From Alphaproteobacteria bacterium (lineage in GTDB: Bacteria > Pseudomonadota > Alphaproteobacteria > UBA7887): a stretch of 49,401 nt of DNA. Shown piece by piece: positions 34,994 through 43,779 of the stretch. The stretch is taken from NCBI GenBank assembly GCA_030739735.1, contig JASLYQ010000021.1, forward strand, positions 1 to 49,401, in the 5' to 3' direction. Made by a program: the position numbers and the translations under genes. Position 1 is the first letter of the stretch, and the number at the start of each line of letters is the position of its first letter. Under the pieces are notes generated by a model that saw only the letters and a list, made by a program, of their open reading frames with translations, ran no database searches and had not been told where the DNA came from.

Positions 34994-35284
34994 CTGTCAG
35001 CCTTTTCTCCCGCCTCATTGACGGGCGCGCACCCTAACTGAGCGGCGCGGAACAAGGAAGGATCACTCAGGCGGCGGTGCGCTACCCGGCATCGGCGTAA
35101 TCCGCTACCGCTTTTTGCCCGTGTATCCACGGCCTACTTTGGCGGCGCCGTCGTTCCGGGGAGGGCTGAGTGTTAGAGACAGCAAGACCGCATGACGTGC
35201 GTCTGTACGAGCGCCCAGTTCGGTCGCACCTGACGTTTTGTTTCGGCTTCATCGCTGAGGCCGAGGCACTGAGGGGCTTCGCGT
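34994..35284. other. intergenic stretch between divergent units, no gene seen
   Basis: No reading frame here has convincing codon use or homology. The minus-strand promoter for the aminotransferase-amidase pair must be here. I saw no tRNA, clear hairpin or repeat. Confidence 0.5.
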
Positions 35285-35611
35285 GTGTGCGGGTCCAGAG
35301 CGAGGATGGCGCGAGGTGTTGGTAGTCTATATGCGGACATTTTAACCCGCCCGACACCTAGATCGTCTGCGCTGATCGGCGTTACCCACATGCAGTGTAA
35401 CGGCTATCATTACGCCGACGGCCTCGCCGGCGTGCCTGAGAGCAAGGCCGCGGCCCTTCTCGACGCCCACCTTGGCGTCTATCATCGCGCCGAAGGGGTG
35501 GCACGCCTGACGATAGGAAAGGGGAAGGTGACGCTTGGCTCGCTCGTTTGTTGCGGTTTCGCGACAGCGGCCGAGCCAAACTGGGTGGCAATGGAGACGA
35601 TGGTGGAATGA
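35285..35611 (+). CDS. uncharacterised short ORF, possibly translationally coupled
   Basis: I do not recognise this product. The open frame begins at a GTG and the credible part is the last 70 or so residues, from about 35390: MQCNGYHYADGLAGVPESKA, then a helix and GKGKVTLGSLVCCGFATAAE. Codons there end mostly in G or C, like neighbouring genes. Its TGA overlaps the start of the dehydrogenase as ATGA, a coupling pattern repeated across this window. No ribosome-binding site is clear for any start, so this may be the tail of a degraded gene instead of a complete one. Confidence 0.35.
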   Translation: MCGSRARMARGVGSLYADILTRPTPRSSALIGVTHMQCNGYHYADGLAGVPESKAAALLDAHLGVYHRAEGVARLTIGKGKVTLGSLVCCGFATAAEPNWVAMETMVE

Positions 35612-38472
35612 TGATTAACTCGGCATCAGACAGCGTTTTGGCACGGCGGCTCGCGCGCGCGCTCGAAGGCGAGGTGCTGTTCGACGCTTTCAGCCGCGGG
35701 CGCTATGCCACCGATGCCTCAATCTACCAGATCACGCCGCTCGGGGTGGTGGTGCCGAAAAGTGTCACCGATATCGAGGCAGCGGTGAGCATCGCGGTGG
35801 AGGAAGGCGTGGCCGTATTGCCGCGCGGCGGCGGCACCTCGCAATGTGGCCAGACCGTCGGCGAGGCGCTGATCGTCGATACGTCGAAATATCTCAACGG
35901 CATTCATGACATCGATGCTGGGGCACGGCGTGCGACGGTCGAGCCGGGTCTGGTTCTCGATCAGCTCAATGGCCAACTCGAGCAACACGGCCTGTTTTTT
36001 CCCGTCGATATCTCGACCGGCAACCGAGCGACGCTCGGTGGTATGGCTGGCAACAACTCCTGCGGCGCGCGCTCGATCCGCTACGGCAACATGGTGCACA
36101 ACGTGCACGCCATCGAAGCGTTGGTCAACGGCGCCCGTCACCGCTTCGCCCCGGCGCCGGGTAATTTTGACGGCCTCGACGGTACGTCCGCCTATGCCGC
36201 GCTTGTGCAGGACATGCGGGCACTGGCCGCACGCGAGGCGGACGAGATCGCGGCGCGATTTCCAAAGCTGCTACGCCGCGTCGGCGGCTACAACATCGAA
36301 ACCATCGCAGCCGACGGCCACAACATGGCGAACCTGCTGGTCGGCTCGGAAGGCACGCTTGGCTTCTTCACCAGGTTGGAACTCGACCTGCAGCCGCTAC
36401 CGGTGCACAAGGTGCTCGGTATCTGCCATTTTGCTTCCTTGCACGATGCCATGGCGGCGACCCGACATATCGTTGCGCTTGGCCCCAGTGCGGTGGAGCT
36501 TGCCGACCGGGCGCTGATGGATCTCGCCCGCGACGTGCCGCTTTTTGCGGCGACCATCGAGCGCTTCATCAAGGGACAACCCGAGGCGGTTCTCCTGGTT
36601 GAGTTCGCCGGTGACAATTTTGAGCTGCAGCAACGGTTACTTACACAACTTGGTGAGCTGCTCGGCGATCTCGGCCACAGCGATGCGGTGGCCGAGGTTA
36701 TCGACGGTGCCGAGCAGTCGCAAATCTGGGATATGCGCAAGGCGGGCCTCAACATCGTCATGTCGATGAAAGGCGAGGGCAAGCCCGTATCCTTCGTCGA
36801 GGACTGTGCAGTGCCGCTCGAAGACCTGGCGGAATATACTGACCGCCTGACAGCGATCTTCGCCAAGCACGGCACGCGCGGCACTTGGTATGCGCACGCC
36901 TCGGTGGGCTGCCTGCATGTGCGTCCGGTACTCAACATGAAGGAGGAAGGTGGGGCTAAAAAGATGCGCGCCATTGCGGAAGAGGCCTTCGAGATGGTGC
37001 GTGAATACAAAGGTTCGCATTCCGGAGAGCATGGTGACGGCTTGGTACGCTCCGAGTTTCACGAGGCCATGTTTGGCCCGCGCATTGTCGAGGCTTTCGA
37101 GGCGGTAAAAGACCGTTTCGACCCTGTGGGCACCTTCAACCCAGGTAAGATCGTGCGCCCACTGCGCATGGACGACCGCACATTGTTCCGCTATGCGCCC
37201 GGCTATGCATCGCTGTCCCACAAGCCGGTGTTCGATTGGTCGGCCTGGGGTGGGCTGCTGCCGGCGGTAGAGATGTGCAACAACAACGGCGCCTGCCGCA
37301 AGGCCTCGCGCGGCATCATGTGTCCGAGCTATCGCGCCACCGGTGACGAGCGGCATGTGACGCGAGGCCGCGCCAACAGCTTACGATTGGCTTTGTCGGG
37401 CCAGCTGGGTGCCGATGCGCTCGGCTCGGACGCCATGGCAGAGGCGATGTCGCTCTGTCTCTCGTGCAAGGGTTGCAAGCGCGAATGCCCGACCGGCGTC
37501 GATATGGCGAAGCTTAAGATCGAAGTGCTGGCGAGGTCCCAGAAGCGACTACGTGATCATCTGATTTCATACTTGCCACGCTATGCACCATGGGCATCAC
37601 GTTTTCGTTGGTTAACAAATCTGCGTAACCGCTCTAATCTTTTACGCCACCTAGGTGAGCGTATCGGCTTCAGCGCTCGTCGCGATCTGCCAGAATGGCA
37701 TGCACGCCCCTTCCTGGAGACGCCACGAGCGGAGCGCGAGGGGCCAGAAGTTGCCCTCTTCGCAGACACCTTCAACACCTGGTTCGAGCCGAAGGTGCCG
37801 CGCGCCGCACTTATCGTGCTCAACGCCGCCGGCTGCCGCGTCACTGTCGTGCGCGCCCCGACGGGTCGACCCCTTTGCTGCGGTCGCACAGCGCTCGCCG
37901 TCGGCGATATCGCGGTAGCGCGCAAGGAGATAGAGCGGTCGTTGGCAGTGCTGGCACCGCTGGCGCAGCGTGGTGTTCCCATTCTCGGTCTCGAGCCGTG
38001 TTGTCTCTATACCTTGCGCGATGAATGGCCGGCGCTGTTGCCCGGTCCCAAGACCGATGCTGTCGCAGCACAGGCGCAACTGTTCGAGAGCTATCTTGTC
38101 GAGACCGACGTCGCATTGCCATTCGCTGAGCAATCGGGAACGAGGGTGATGGTGCACGACCATTGCCACCAGAAGGTCTTCGCGGCGGCGGGTGATACAA
38201 CCGAGATGCTCAGGCGCGTCCCCGGTCTTATGGCCGAGCCAATCGAGTCGACATGCTGTGGCATGGCCGGCGCCTTCGGCTATCAGACAGAGACCTACGA
38301 GATCTCCATGGCCGTAGGCGCTCTCGACCTGTTCCCAGCACTCGATGTTGCGCCCGTCGACGCCCTCGTTGTTACCGACGGCACCAGCTGCCGCTGCCAA
38401 ATCGCTGACGGTGCCAGGCGCCAAGCTGAGCACGTCGCGGTCGTTCTAGCGCAGGCTTTGTCTCATGCCTAA
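35608..38472 (+). CDS. FAD/Fe-S D-2-hydroxyacid dehydrogenase (D-2-hydroxyglutarate dehydrogenase type, YdiJ-like)
   Basis: This 954-residue fusion joins a VAO-type FAD oxidase to an iron-sulfur/CCG domain. The N-terminal half has LPRGGGTSQCGQTVGEALIV, GGMAGNNSCGARSIRYGNM and SEGTLGFFTRLEL. The middle has GEHGDGLVRSEF and FDPVGTFNPGKIV, typical of the FAD-linked C domain. Cysteines at CNNNGACRK and CLSCKGCKRECPTGV provide Fe-S clusters, and CCGRTA, EPCCLY, HDHCHQK and CCGMAGAFGY form the CCG region. YdiJ and D-lactate dehydrogenase (quinone) relatives share this build. It likely oxidises a D-2-hydroxy acid and passes electrons to the respiratory chain. Start is ATG at 35608 or the next ATG. 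Confidence 0.92.
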   Translation: MMINSASDSVLARRLARALEGEVLFDAFSRGRYATDASIYQITPLGVVVPKSVTDIEAAVSIAVEEGVAVLPRGGGTSQCGQTVGEALIVDTSKYLNGIHDIDAGARRATVEPGLVLDQLNGQLEQHGLFFPVDISTGNRATLGGMAGNNSCGARSIRYGNMVHNVHAIEALVNGARHRFAPAPGNFDGLDGTSAYAALVQDMRALAAREADEIAARFPKLLRRVGGYNIETIAADGHNMANLLVGSEGTLGFFTRLELDLQPLPVHKVLGICHFASLHDAMAATRHIVALGPSAVELADRALMDLARDVPLFAATIERFIKGQPEAVLLVEFAGDNFELQQRLLTQLGELLGDLGHSDAVAEVIDGAEQSQIWDMRKAGLNIVMSMKGEGKPVSFVEDCAVPLEDLAEYTDRLTAIFAKHGTRGTWYAHASVGCLHVRPVLNMKEEGGAKKMRAIAEEAFEMVREYKGSHSGEHGDGLVRSEFHEAMFGPRIVEAFEAVKDRFDPVGTFNPGKIVRPLRMDDRTLFRYAPGYASLSHKPVFDWSAWGGLLPAVEMCNNNGACRKASRGIMCPSYRATGDERHVTRGRANSLRLALSGQLGADALGSDAMAEAMSLCLSCKGCKRECPTGVDMAKLKIEVLARSQKRLRDHLISYLPRYAPWASRFRWLTNLRNRSNLLRHLGERIGFSARRDLPEWHARPFLETPRAEREGPEVALFADTFNTWFEPKVPRAALIVLNAAGCRVTVVRAPTGRPLCCGRTALAVGDIAVARKEIERSLAVLAPLAQRGVPILGLEPCCLYTLRDEWPALLPGPKTDAVAAQAQLFESYLVETDVALPFAEQSGTRVMVHDHCHQKVFAAAGDTTEMLRRVPGLMAEPIESTCCGMAGAFGYQTETYEISMAVGALDLFPALDVAPVDALVVTDGTSCRCQIADGARRQAEHVAVVLAQALSHA

Positions 38473-38555
38473 CAATTCCCACGGTTTTCTGGTACGACAA
38501 CATAACCTGCGGCCTTAGCCTAGATGCCCGACACTGGGGCACGTGGCATTGCTGG

Positions 38556-39017
38556 TTGATGCTAGGTATCGACCATATTCTGGAGTGGTTGCGCTGTAAC
38601 GGCGATGGTTTTCTCTCCCGCATGGTGCTGGTGACGCTCACCTTAGAGGACATGACCGACCAGTACTTTCTGCCATCACCCGCCCCATTACGGCGCGAAC
38701 CCATGGACCGTTCGGTCGGTGTTTATAGCGAATTGCATGCGGCAACGCCCATGCGGTGCTCAATGCGGTCTTCCATCCAGCTCAGTTCTTGAACGGCCTG
38801 GCGCCGACTCTGGGGGTCTAAGCTCTCGGTGCCATTAAGTTGCACGTGCCCTTGTATCTACCAGTGGCAGCCCAGCTCAAGTTCGATATTTTTGGTGGTG
38901 TGCAGACGTTATACGTCGCTGAATTGACGCTGGCACTCGAAGCGGTCGAAGTTACCATTTGGCGCGAGGGCGACATCTTCCACGGCCTAGCTGGGAGCGC
39001 TACTATGGTCGCGTAAT
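38556..39017 (+). pseudogene. decayed hotdog-fold (PaaI-type) thioesterase
   Basis: Fragments of a hotdog thioesterase appear in two frames on the plus strand. MLGIDHILEWLRCNGDGFLS and MVLVTLTLEDMTD resemble the family N terminus. A shift near 38745 leads to AHAVLNAVFHPAQFLNGLAP, interrupted by a TAA at about 38819. The same frame then continues IKLHVPLYLPVAAQLKFDIF and VEVTIWREGDIFHGLAGSAT before a final stop at 39015-39017, overlapping the end of the histidine phosphatase gene. Conserved active-site His-Gly-Gly is not found intact. The family assignment is by pattern memory and is tentative; the broken frame is directly seen. Confidence 0.45.
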
Positions 39018-39707
39018 GAGCGCAGCGCAGACGGTTTCCATGCTGGTGCAGTTGAGGCCCAACTTGGAGAGGTTATAGGGTGTGAGATTTACCGCCTTGA
39101 TCAGGCGCCGCACGATCTCGCCGTCGGCTAGGTCAACGTCGATGATGTTTATGCAGCCCATGTCCTGCTCGAAGCTGCCGAGGGTGGCAAGCCCCGCGCC
39201 GCAGGCCCAGCCGAGTAGGGCGCGGTTCACGCCATCGTGCGCGACCACCAGCATGGTGGTCCAGACTGGCTCCTTGAGTAGCTCCAGAAAGCCACCGACT
39301 ACCCGCGCCTCGAACTCGGTAAAGACCTCGCCGCCGGCCATGCGGGCGCCGGGTAGATGGGCTGATTCCAGCCCGTAGATCAGTTCCGCCTCGATACGGT
39401 CGCGGGGAATATTGGAGAGCTTGCCGAGACGCATCTCGGCGAGGGCGGGGCGCTCTTCGATGCCGTCGGCTCGCAGACCCATGACCAACTCTGCGGTTTG
39501 GCGCGTGCGCGCCAGGCCGGAACAGACCACTTTATCGATATCGACACTCGCCAACACTTGCGCGGCCGCCTCAGCCTGGGCCCTGCCATCGGCGGTCAGC
39601 AAAACGCCATCCGGCTCCAGCGGCTGGCCGCCGTCGTCGAAATAGCGTACTTCGCCATGGCGCATAAGGTAGATTCGATGTCGTCCGCTGGTTCCGTGTA
39701 GCACCAT
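39003..39707 (-). CDS. histidine phosphatase (phosphoglycerate mutase-like)
   Basis: This 234-residue member of the histidine phosphatase superfamily transfers or removes phosphate through a phosphohistidine. The N-terminal RHG motif is in IYLMRHGEVRYF. The second arginine is in CSGLARTRQTAELV, the acid/acceptor region is LAEMRLGKLSN and the second histidine is in LVVAHDGVNRALLG. GGAAG lies ahead of the ATG. Substrate is not evident; phosphoglycerate mutase, alpha-ribazole phosphatase and broad phosphatases all share these motifs, and no cobalamin genes are adjacent. Its 3' end overlaps the remnant of a hotdog gene on the other strand by 15 bp. Confidence 0.9.
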   Translation of the reverse strand: MVLHGTSGRHRIYLMRHGEVRYFDDGGQPLEPDGVLLTADGRAQAEAAAQVLASVDIDKVVCSGLARTRQTAELVMGLRADGIEERPALAEMRLGKLSNIPRDRIEAELIYGLESAHLPGARMAGGEVFTEFEARVVGGFLELLKEPVWTTMLVVAHDGVNRALLGWACGAGLATLGSFEQDMGCINIIDVDLADGEIVRRLIKAVNLTPYNLSKLGLNCTSMETVCAALITRP

Positions 39708-39843
39708 GACTTCCTAATAACATTCGGATTTACGCACTCTATGTAGTGTGACCGTTTTGGTCGAGGGGAGAAGAGGTTGGAAATGCGGGGAGTGCAATAG
39801 TTTGTTAATGGTGTGGCGACTGGGTGGTCGCAGGGAGGTTGGA

Positions 39844-40449
39844 TTGCGCGGGAACGTCCATCACAGGACTGGGGCATCGGCTTTCGGATGGCTATTGTCG
39901 GCCATAATGTTGGTTGCCGCCTGCGCGCCAAGCACTTTGCCGATCGGGGGTGCGGGTAGCGGCGAGCGCGTGGTCGTCGCAGACAGCGACGCGACGACAT
40001 TGGCTGACGATAACATGATCACATTAGAGCTGAACAAGCGCCTGATCGAATATGGCGCGGGGCTGTTCAAGGATATTAGGACGGTCGTGTTCGAGGGGCG
40101 AGCGCTGCTGCTGGGGCGCGTCACTGAGCCTGACGACCGGCAAGTGGCTGTTGCTGTGGCGACGCGCGTGGAGACCGTCAAAGAGGTCATCGACGAGATC
40201 TACGTCGGTAGCGAGAGTGGTGTTGGAACCTTCCTCAATGACGTGGTGATCGAGAAGTCTATCGCCGACAATTATGCCCTCGAGCAATCCATTCGTGCGG
40301 CGCATTATCGCGTACGCGTGGCTGAGGGAGTTGTCTACGTGATCGGCCGTGCCGCGAACCAGGGTGAGCGGCAGCGCGCCTTGGCCATTGCAGGTGGGAC
40401 CGACAATGTCAAACTGGTGATCAACCACATCATGGTGGGGGCGAGATAG
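39844..40449 (+). CDS. BON-domain lipoprotein
   Basis: The 201-residue protein has a lipoprotein signal peptide ending in SAIMLVAAC, so Cys would be lipidated. It carries two BON domains, about residues 60-125 and 130-200 (with LFKDIRTVVFEGRALLLGRV and AHYRVRVAEGVVYVIGRAAN). BON modules bind phospholipid and help stabilise the envelope under stress; DolP/YraP and OsmY are examples. I favour a TTG start at 39844 because GGGAGG lies 5 bp before it and gives a compact signal peptide. An ATG at 39808 in frame lacks a ribosome-binding site. The gene stands alone, divergent from the histidine phosphatase. Confidence 0.85.
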   Translation: MRGNVHHRTGASAFGWLLSAIMLVAACAPSTLPIGGAGSGERVVVADSDATTLADDNMITLELNKRLIEYGAGLFKDIRTVVFEGRALLLGRVTEPDDRQVAVAVATRVETVKEVIDEIYVGSESGVGTFLNDVVIEKSIADNYALEQSIRAAHYRVRVAEGVVYVIGRAANQGERQRALAIAGGTDNVKLVINHIMVGAR

Positions 40450-40656
40450 TCTGTCCCCTATAACTGGATCGCTTGGCCGAAGTGTCGGTGCCGCTATGGT
40501 GGTGAACACAACAGCATCGGCAATCACTCGTGGTGCGTCGTTGTGCGGGACATTCGCATCTGCGCATGGTGGCATCTATGTGGCCAGTGCGTTGCGTTTT
40601 AGTGCTGCCGAAATAGTGATAGTCGCGTCATGGCTTCCGAATCGGCCGCATGAGCC

Positions 40657-41181
40657 ATGAGCGTCTTTTCTAGCCTTGCGCTTGGCATATCGGCCGTTGT
40701 CCTGGTCATGGCCATGATTTATGGCGCAGTGAGCGATCTCGGCCGCTTTACGATTCCCAACTGGGTTCCGTTGTTGGCGGTGGCCGCGTTCTTCGTGGCG
40801 GCGTGGGCGGCGGGTCTCGATGTTCAGCAGATTGCCGTGTCGTTGGGTATAGGGCTGTCTTGCCTGACGGTCGGAATCGCAGCCTTCGCGCTCGGGGTGT
40901 TTGGCGGCGGCGACATAAAGCTTTTCGCCGCGGGCGCCGTTTGGACTGGTTGGTCGGCATTTGCGCCATATGTAATGGCGGTTGCAGTTGCTGGCGGCAT
41001 TCTGTCTCTAATTTTATTGCTGTTCCGACACCTGCCGCTGGGCTCCCGGCTGGCCAGGGTGGACTGGGTCGGCGCGTTGCATCGGCCAACCGAGCCGGTG
41101 CCATACGGCGTGGCGATTGCCACGGGAACGGTTGTTTCACTGCCACGCTCTCCAGTCATGGCGGTTCTGATCGGTGGTTAA
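40657..41181 (+). CDS. prepilin peptidase, CpaA/A24 family
   Basis: This is a polytopic membrane aspartic protease that cleaves the leader of Flp-type prepilins. The 174 residues have the two catalytic aspartates of the A24 family: D27 in SDLGRFTIPN and D86 in the GGGDIKLF (GxGD-like) motif. Both lie at the ends of hydrophobic helices, of which about five to six are present. It matches the short CpaA type, without the N-methyltransferase zinc domain of PilD. No pilin or tad/cpa genes are in the window, so this copy is isolated; the next gene is 850 bp away. Confidence 0.87.
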   Translation: MSVFSSLALGISAVVLVMAMIYGAVSDLGRFTIPNWVPLLAVAAFFVAAWAAGLDVQQIAVSLGIGLSCLTVGIAAFALGVFGGGDIKLFAAGAVWTGWSAFAPYVMAVAVAGGILSLILLLFRHLPLGSRLARVDWVGALHRPTEPVPYGVAIATGTVVSLPRSPVMAVLIGG

Positions 41182-42033
41182 TTTCGGTAAGTACGACGTA
41201 TCTGCACTATCGTTGCGGTTTTACAATAGTATACGAAGTGATATCACCTATGGATGCAGCTTGCACTGCTTGAAAGCTTTGTTAAGATTATGTTGTGATA
41301 TTAATCGGTTAGAGGTCAGGCATCAATATTCCCGTAATCTGTCTGATGGAACCTGAGGTGCCACGAGGTCTTTCTCGACAGAATGAAACGTATGGTCATA
41401 AAAATTATGAATTAAGTAATGTACTTATTATACGAATCTATTATGAGTTTTATAAAATATAAGATGTGAATATATGAGTTACTATCGAATCGTCTCTAGT
41501 AAGCTCTGGCACACCGATGGCTTGTCGAGCTCGGCAAGGACGACAGTGCAGGTTGAGGGGGCTGTGGTAAAAATGTCGATCTGGTTGGAGCAATGGACGA
41601 GGCGTTGAGTGTGCCACTTGGGAAAATAGGTTTTGCAGCTAGCGCCGCGACGCCAGTGCGGTCGAGTTTGCTATCCTTTTGCCTCTGAGTGGCACCAACA
41701 AGACCACGATCACCAAATCTGGTCCAGTGCAGCCTACAAAGTGTTGATGTCAGGGTGAGCCTTGTCGGCAACCATCCACAACACTGTTGTCACCGAAAAT
41801 GGAATAAGGATTGGACTTTGACTAAATTTTATCTATTTGCCAGCTTTGCGGGGCCGCCAATTGTAGCAATCTCAATCCTACGACATGTATCAAATTCGTG
41901 CGCTTTGTGAAATCTATAGGCAATCCTCTTGAATCCTTAGGGATGTTTTTCTACCTATCACCTCGTGTTGGGCCTGCACGGATCACGACAGCGGCGGTGC
42001 GGGTTAATTTGTGGCATGCCTGAGGAGGAGACC
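41182..42033. other. 852-bp gene-free region with AT-rich island
   Basis: About 41340-41490 is strongly AT-rich (for instance 41401-41460, with long runs of A/T words) against a GC-rich background. No start-to-stop frame there looks genuine. A minus-strand frame at 41496-41771 reads through Thr/Pro/Ser-rich sequence without domain character. The right end near 41965-42033 holds the leader and GAGGAG site of the ABC gene. This may be a deeply decayed insertion, a regulatory region, or both; I found no transposase motif or terminal repeats. Confidence 0.55.
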
Positions 42034-42993
42034 ATGGCGGCTCTGATCGAAATCGAGGGTCTCAGCAAGCGCTTCGGCGATTTGCTCGCCGTTGACGATG
42101 TGAGTTTTGCTGTCGACCGGGGTGACGTGCTGGGTTTCCTTGGCCCAAATGGAGCCGGCAAGACCACCACCATGCGCATGATCACTGGCTTTTTGAACCA
42201 TGACGGTGGTCGAATCTCCGTTTGTGGGCACGACGTGACCAGCGAGGACATCGCAGCTAAGACTGCCATCGGCTATTTGCCCGAGGGTGCGCCGCTCTAT
42301 GGCGATATGACGCCGCGGGCGCTACTCGCCTTTGTCGCCTCGGTGCGTGGCATGAGCGCATCTCGAGCGCGCGAGCGGACGGACTGGGCAGTATCGCGTC
42401 TCGGTATCGAAAGCGTTTTCGACCAGCCTATGGATACGCTGTCAAAAGGTTATAAACGCCGCGTCGGCTTGGCGCAGGCTTTGCTGCACGATCCGGAAGT
42501 GCTGATCCTCGATGAACCCACCGACGGTCTTGATCCCAACCAAAAACACGAAGTGCGCAGCCTGATAGCCGATATGGCACAGGACAAGGCCATCATCATC
42601 TCGACCCATATCCTAGAGGAAGTGGACGCGGTCTGCTCGCGCGCTGTCATCATCAGCCGCGGCAAGCTGGTCGCCGACGGCACACCCATCGAGCTGGCGG
42701 CGCGGTCGCGCTATCACAATGCGGTAACTTTGACTCTGCGCGGCATCGGGGCGCTAGAGGCGCAGAGCAGCTTGGCGTCGATCTCCGGCGTCGCGGAAGT
42801 GGCCTTCAGCGACAACGAGACGGGCGTGACGCGGTGCACGCTGTTTCCGAAAGCCTCGGCCGCCATCATCGCCGAGGTCAGCGCCCACGTCAGCAGTGTT
42901 GGCTGGGAGGTCGATCAGATGTGGGTCGAGAGCGGTCGTCTCGAAGAGGTGTTCCGCAACATCACTACCGGCGCGTCCGCCGGTGCCAAATAG
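42034..42993 (+). CDS. ABC transporter ATP-binding protein (GldA-like)
   Basis: This ATPase subunit of an ABC-2 exporter starts MAALIEIEGLSKRFGDLLAV after a GAGGAG box. The 319 residues have Walker A GPNGAGKTTT, the signature LSKGYKRRVGLAQALLHDP, Walker B LILDEPTDGLDPNQ and the switch STHILEEVDAVC. A C-terminal extension of about 90 residues (from about 225) is typical of the GldA/CcmA-NodI-like group. It opens a four-gene unit: ABC permease 15 bp downstream, GldG-like protein, and DUF4340 protein. The unit resembles gldA-gldFG-type transport modules found in many non-gliding bacteria; the transported substrate is unknown. Confidence 0.92.
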   Translation: MAALIEIEGLSKRFGDLLAVDDVSFAVDRGDVLGFLGPNGAGKTTTMRMITGFLNHDGGRISVCGHDVTSEDIAAKTAIGYLPEGAPLYGDMTPRALLAFVASVRGMSASRARERTDWAVSRLGIESVFDQPMDTLSKGYKRRVGLAQALLHDPEVLILDEPTDGLDPNQKHEVRSLIADMAQDKAIIISTHILEEVDAVCSRAVIISRGKLVADGTPIELAARSRYHNAVTLTLRGIGALEAQSSLASISGVAEVAFSDNETGVTRCTLFPKASAAIIAEVSAHVSSVGWEVDQMWVESGRLEEVFRNITTGASAGAK

Positions 42994-43008
42994 GCGGGAG
43001 CCGGCCAG

Positions 43009-43743
43009 ATGAGCACGGTTATGAGCATTTTTCGGCGCGAGCTTGGGGGCTATTTCGCGACCCCCGTCGCTTACGTCTTCATCGTCATCTTCCTACTGCT
43101 AAACGGCATGTTCACCTTTTACATGGGTAATTTTTACGATCGAGGCCAGGCGGATTTGCAGCCCTTCTTTAGCTGGCATCCCTGGTTGTACCTGTTTCTG
43201 GTGCCGGCATTGGGCATGCGGCTTTGGGCCGAGGAGAGGCGTACCGGCACGCTGGAACTGCTCATGACCCTACCGATCTCGGTGACCCAAGCCGTGCTCG
43301 GTAAGTTTTTGGCGGCCTGGGCCTTCGCGGCAATCGCGTTGGCACTCACCTTCCCGATATGGATCACGGTGAATTATCTCGGCCAGCCGGATAACGGCCT
43401 GATTGTTGCTGGTTATTTTGCCAGCCTGCTCATGGCGGGCGGCTTCCTGGCCATCTCATCCTGCATCTCGGCCATGACTAAGAACCAGGTCATCGCTTTC
43501 GTGGTTTCCGTTGTGGTCTGTTTCCTGTTCACCGTCAGCGGCCTGCCCTTCGTGTTGGACTTCTTCGCTGGCTGGGCGCCGCAGGCGCTCGTCGAGACCA
43601 TTGCCTCGTTCAGTTTTCTGGGCAATTTCAACGACATGATGCGCGGCGTGATCGATCTTCGTCACATCACTTATTTCGTTTCCCTGATCGCTGTCTGGCT
43701 GTTCGTCAATGTAATTGTCGTCAATAACACGAAGGGGGTGTGA
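43009..43743 (+). CDS. ABC-2 type permease (GldF-like)
   Basis: This 244-residue, six-helix permease of the exporter starts MSTVMSIFRRELGGYFATPV. FRREL..YF.TP.AY is the GldF-type N terminus. Other markers are LFLVPALGMRLWAEERRTGTLELLMTLP, the ABC-2 cytoplasmic loop, and SFSFLGNFNDMMRGVIDLRHITYF near the C terminus. It pairs with the upstream ATPase, and its stop is 37 bp before the GldG-like gene. The similarity to gliding-motility GldF does not by itself imply motility. Confidence 0.92.
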   Translation: MSTVMSIFRRELGGYFATPVAYVFIVIFLLLNGMFTFYMGNFYDRGQADLQPFFSWHPWLYLFLVPALGMRLWAEERRTGTLELLMTLPISVTQAVLGKFLAAWAFAAIALALTFPIWITVNYLGQPDNGLIVAGYFASLLMAGGFLAISSCISAMTKNQVIAFVVSVVVCFLFTVSGLPFVLDFFAGWAPQALVETIASFSFLGNFNDMMRGVIDLRHITYFVSLIAVWLFVNVIVVNNTKGV

Positions 43744-43779
43744 GGGCATGGTTGCGCGGACTGAGAAAGGTATCAGCTC

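Noticed and set aside
35082-35357. Minus-strand 91-codon frame between aminotransferase and dehydrogenase genes
   Set aside because: Low-complexity Arg/Ser/Pro content, no domain character, and no regulatory signals around it.
41496-41771. Possible transposase remnant in the AT-rich island
   Set aside because: I could not find DDE-type motifs, terminal inverted repeats or target duplications.
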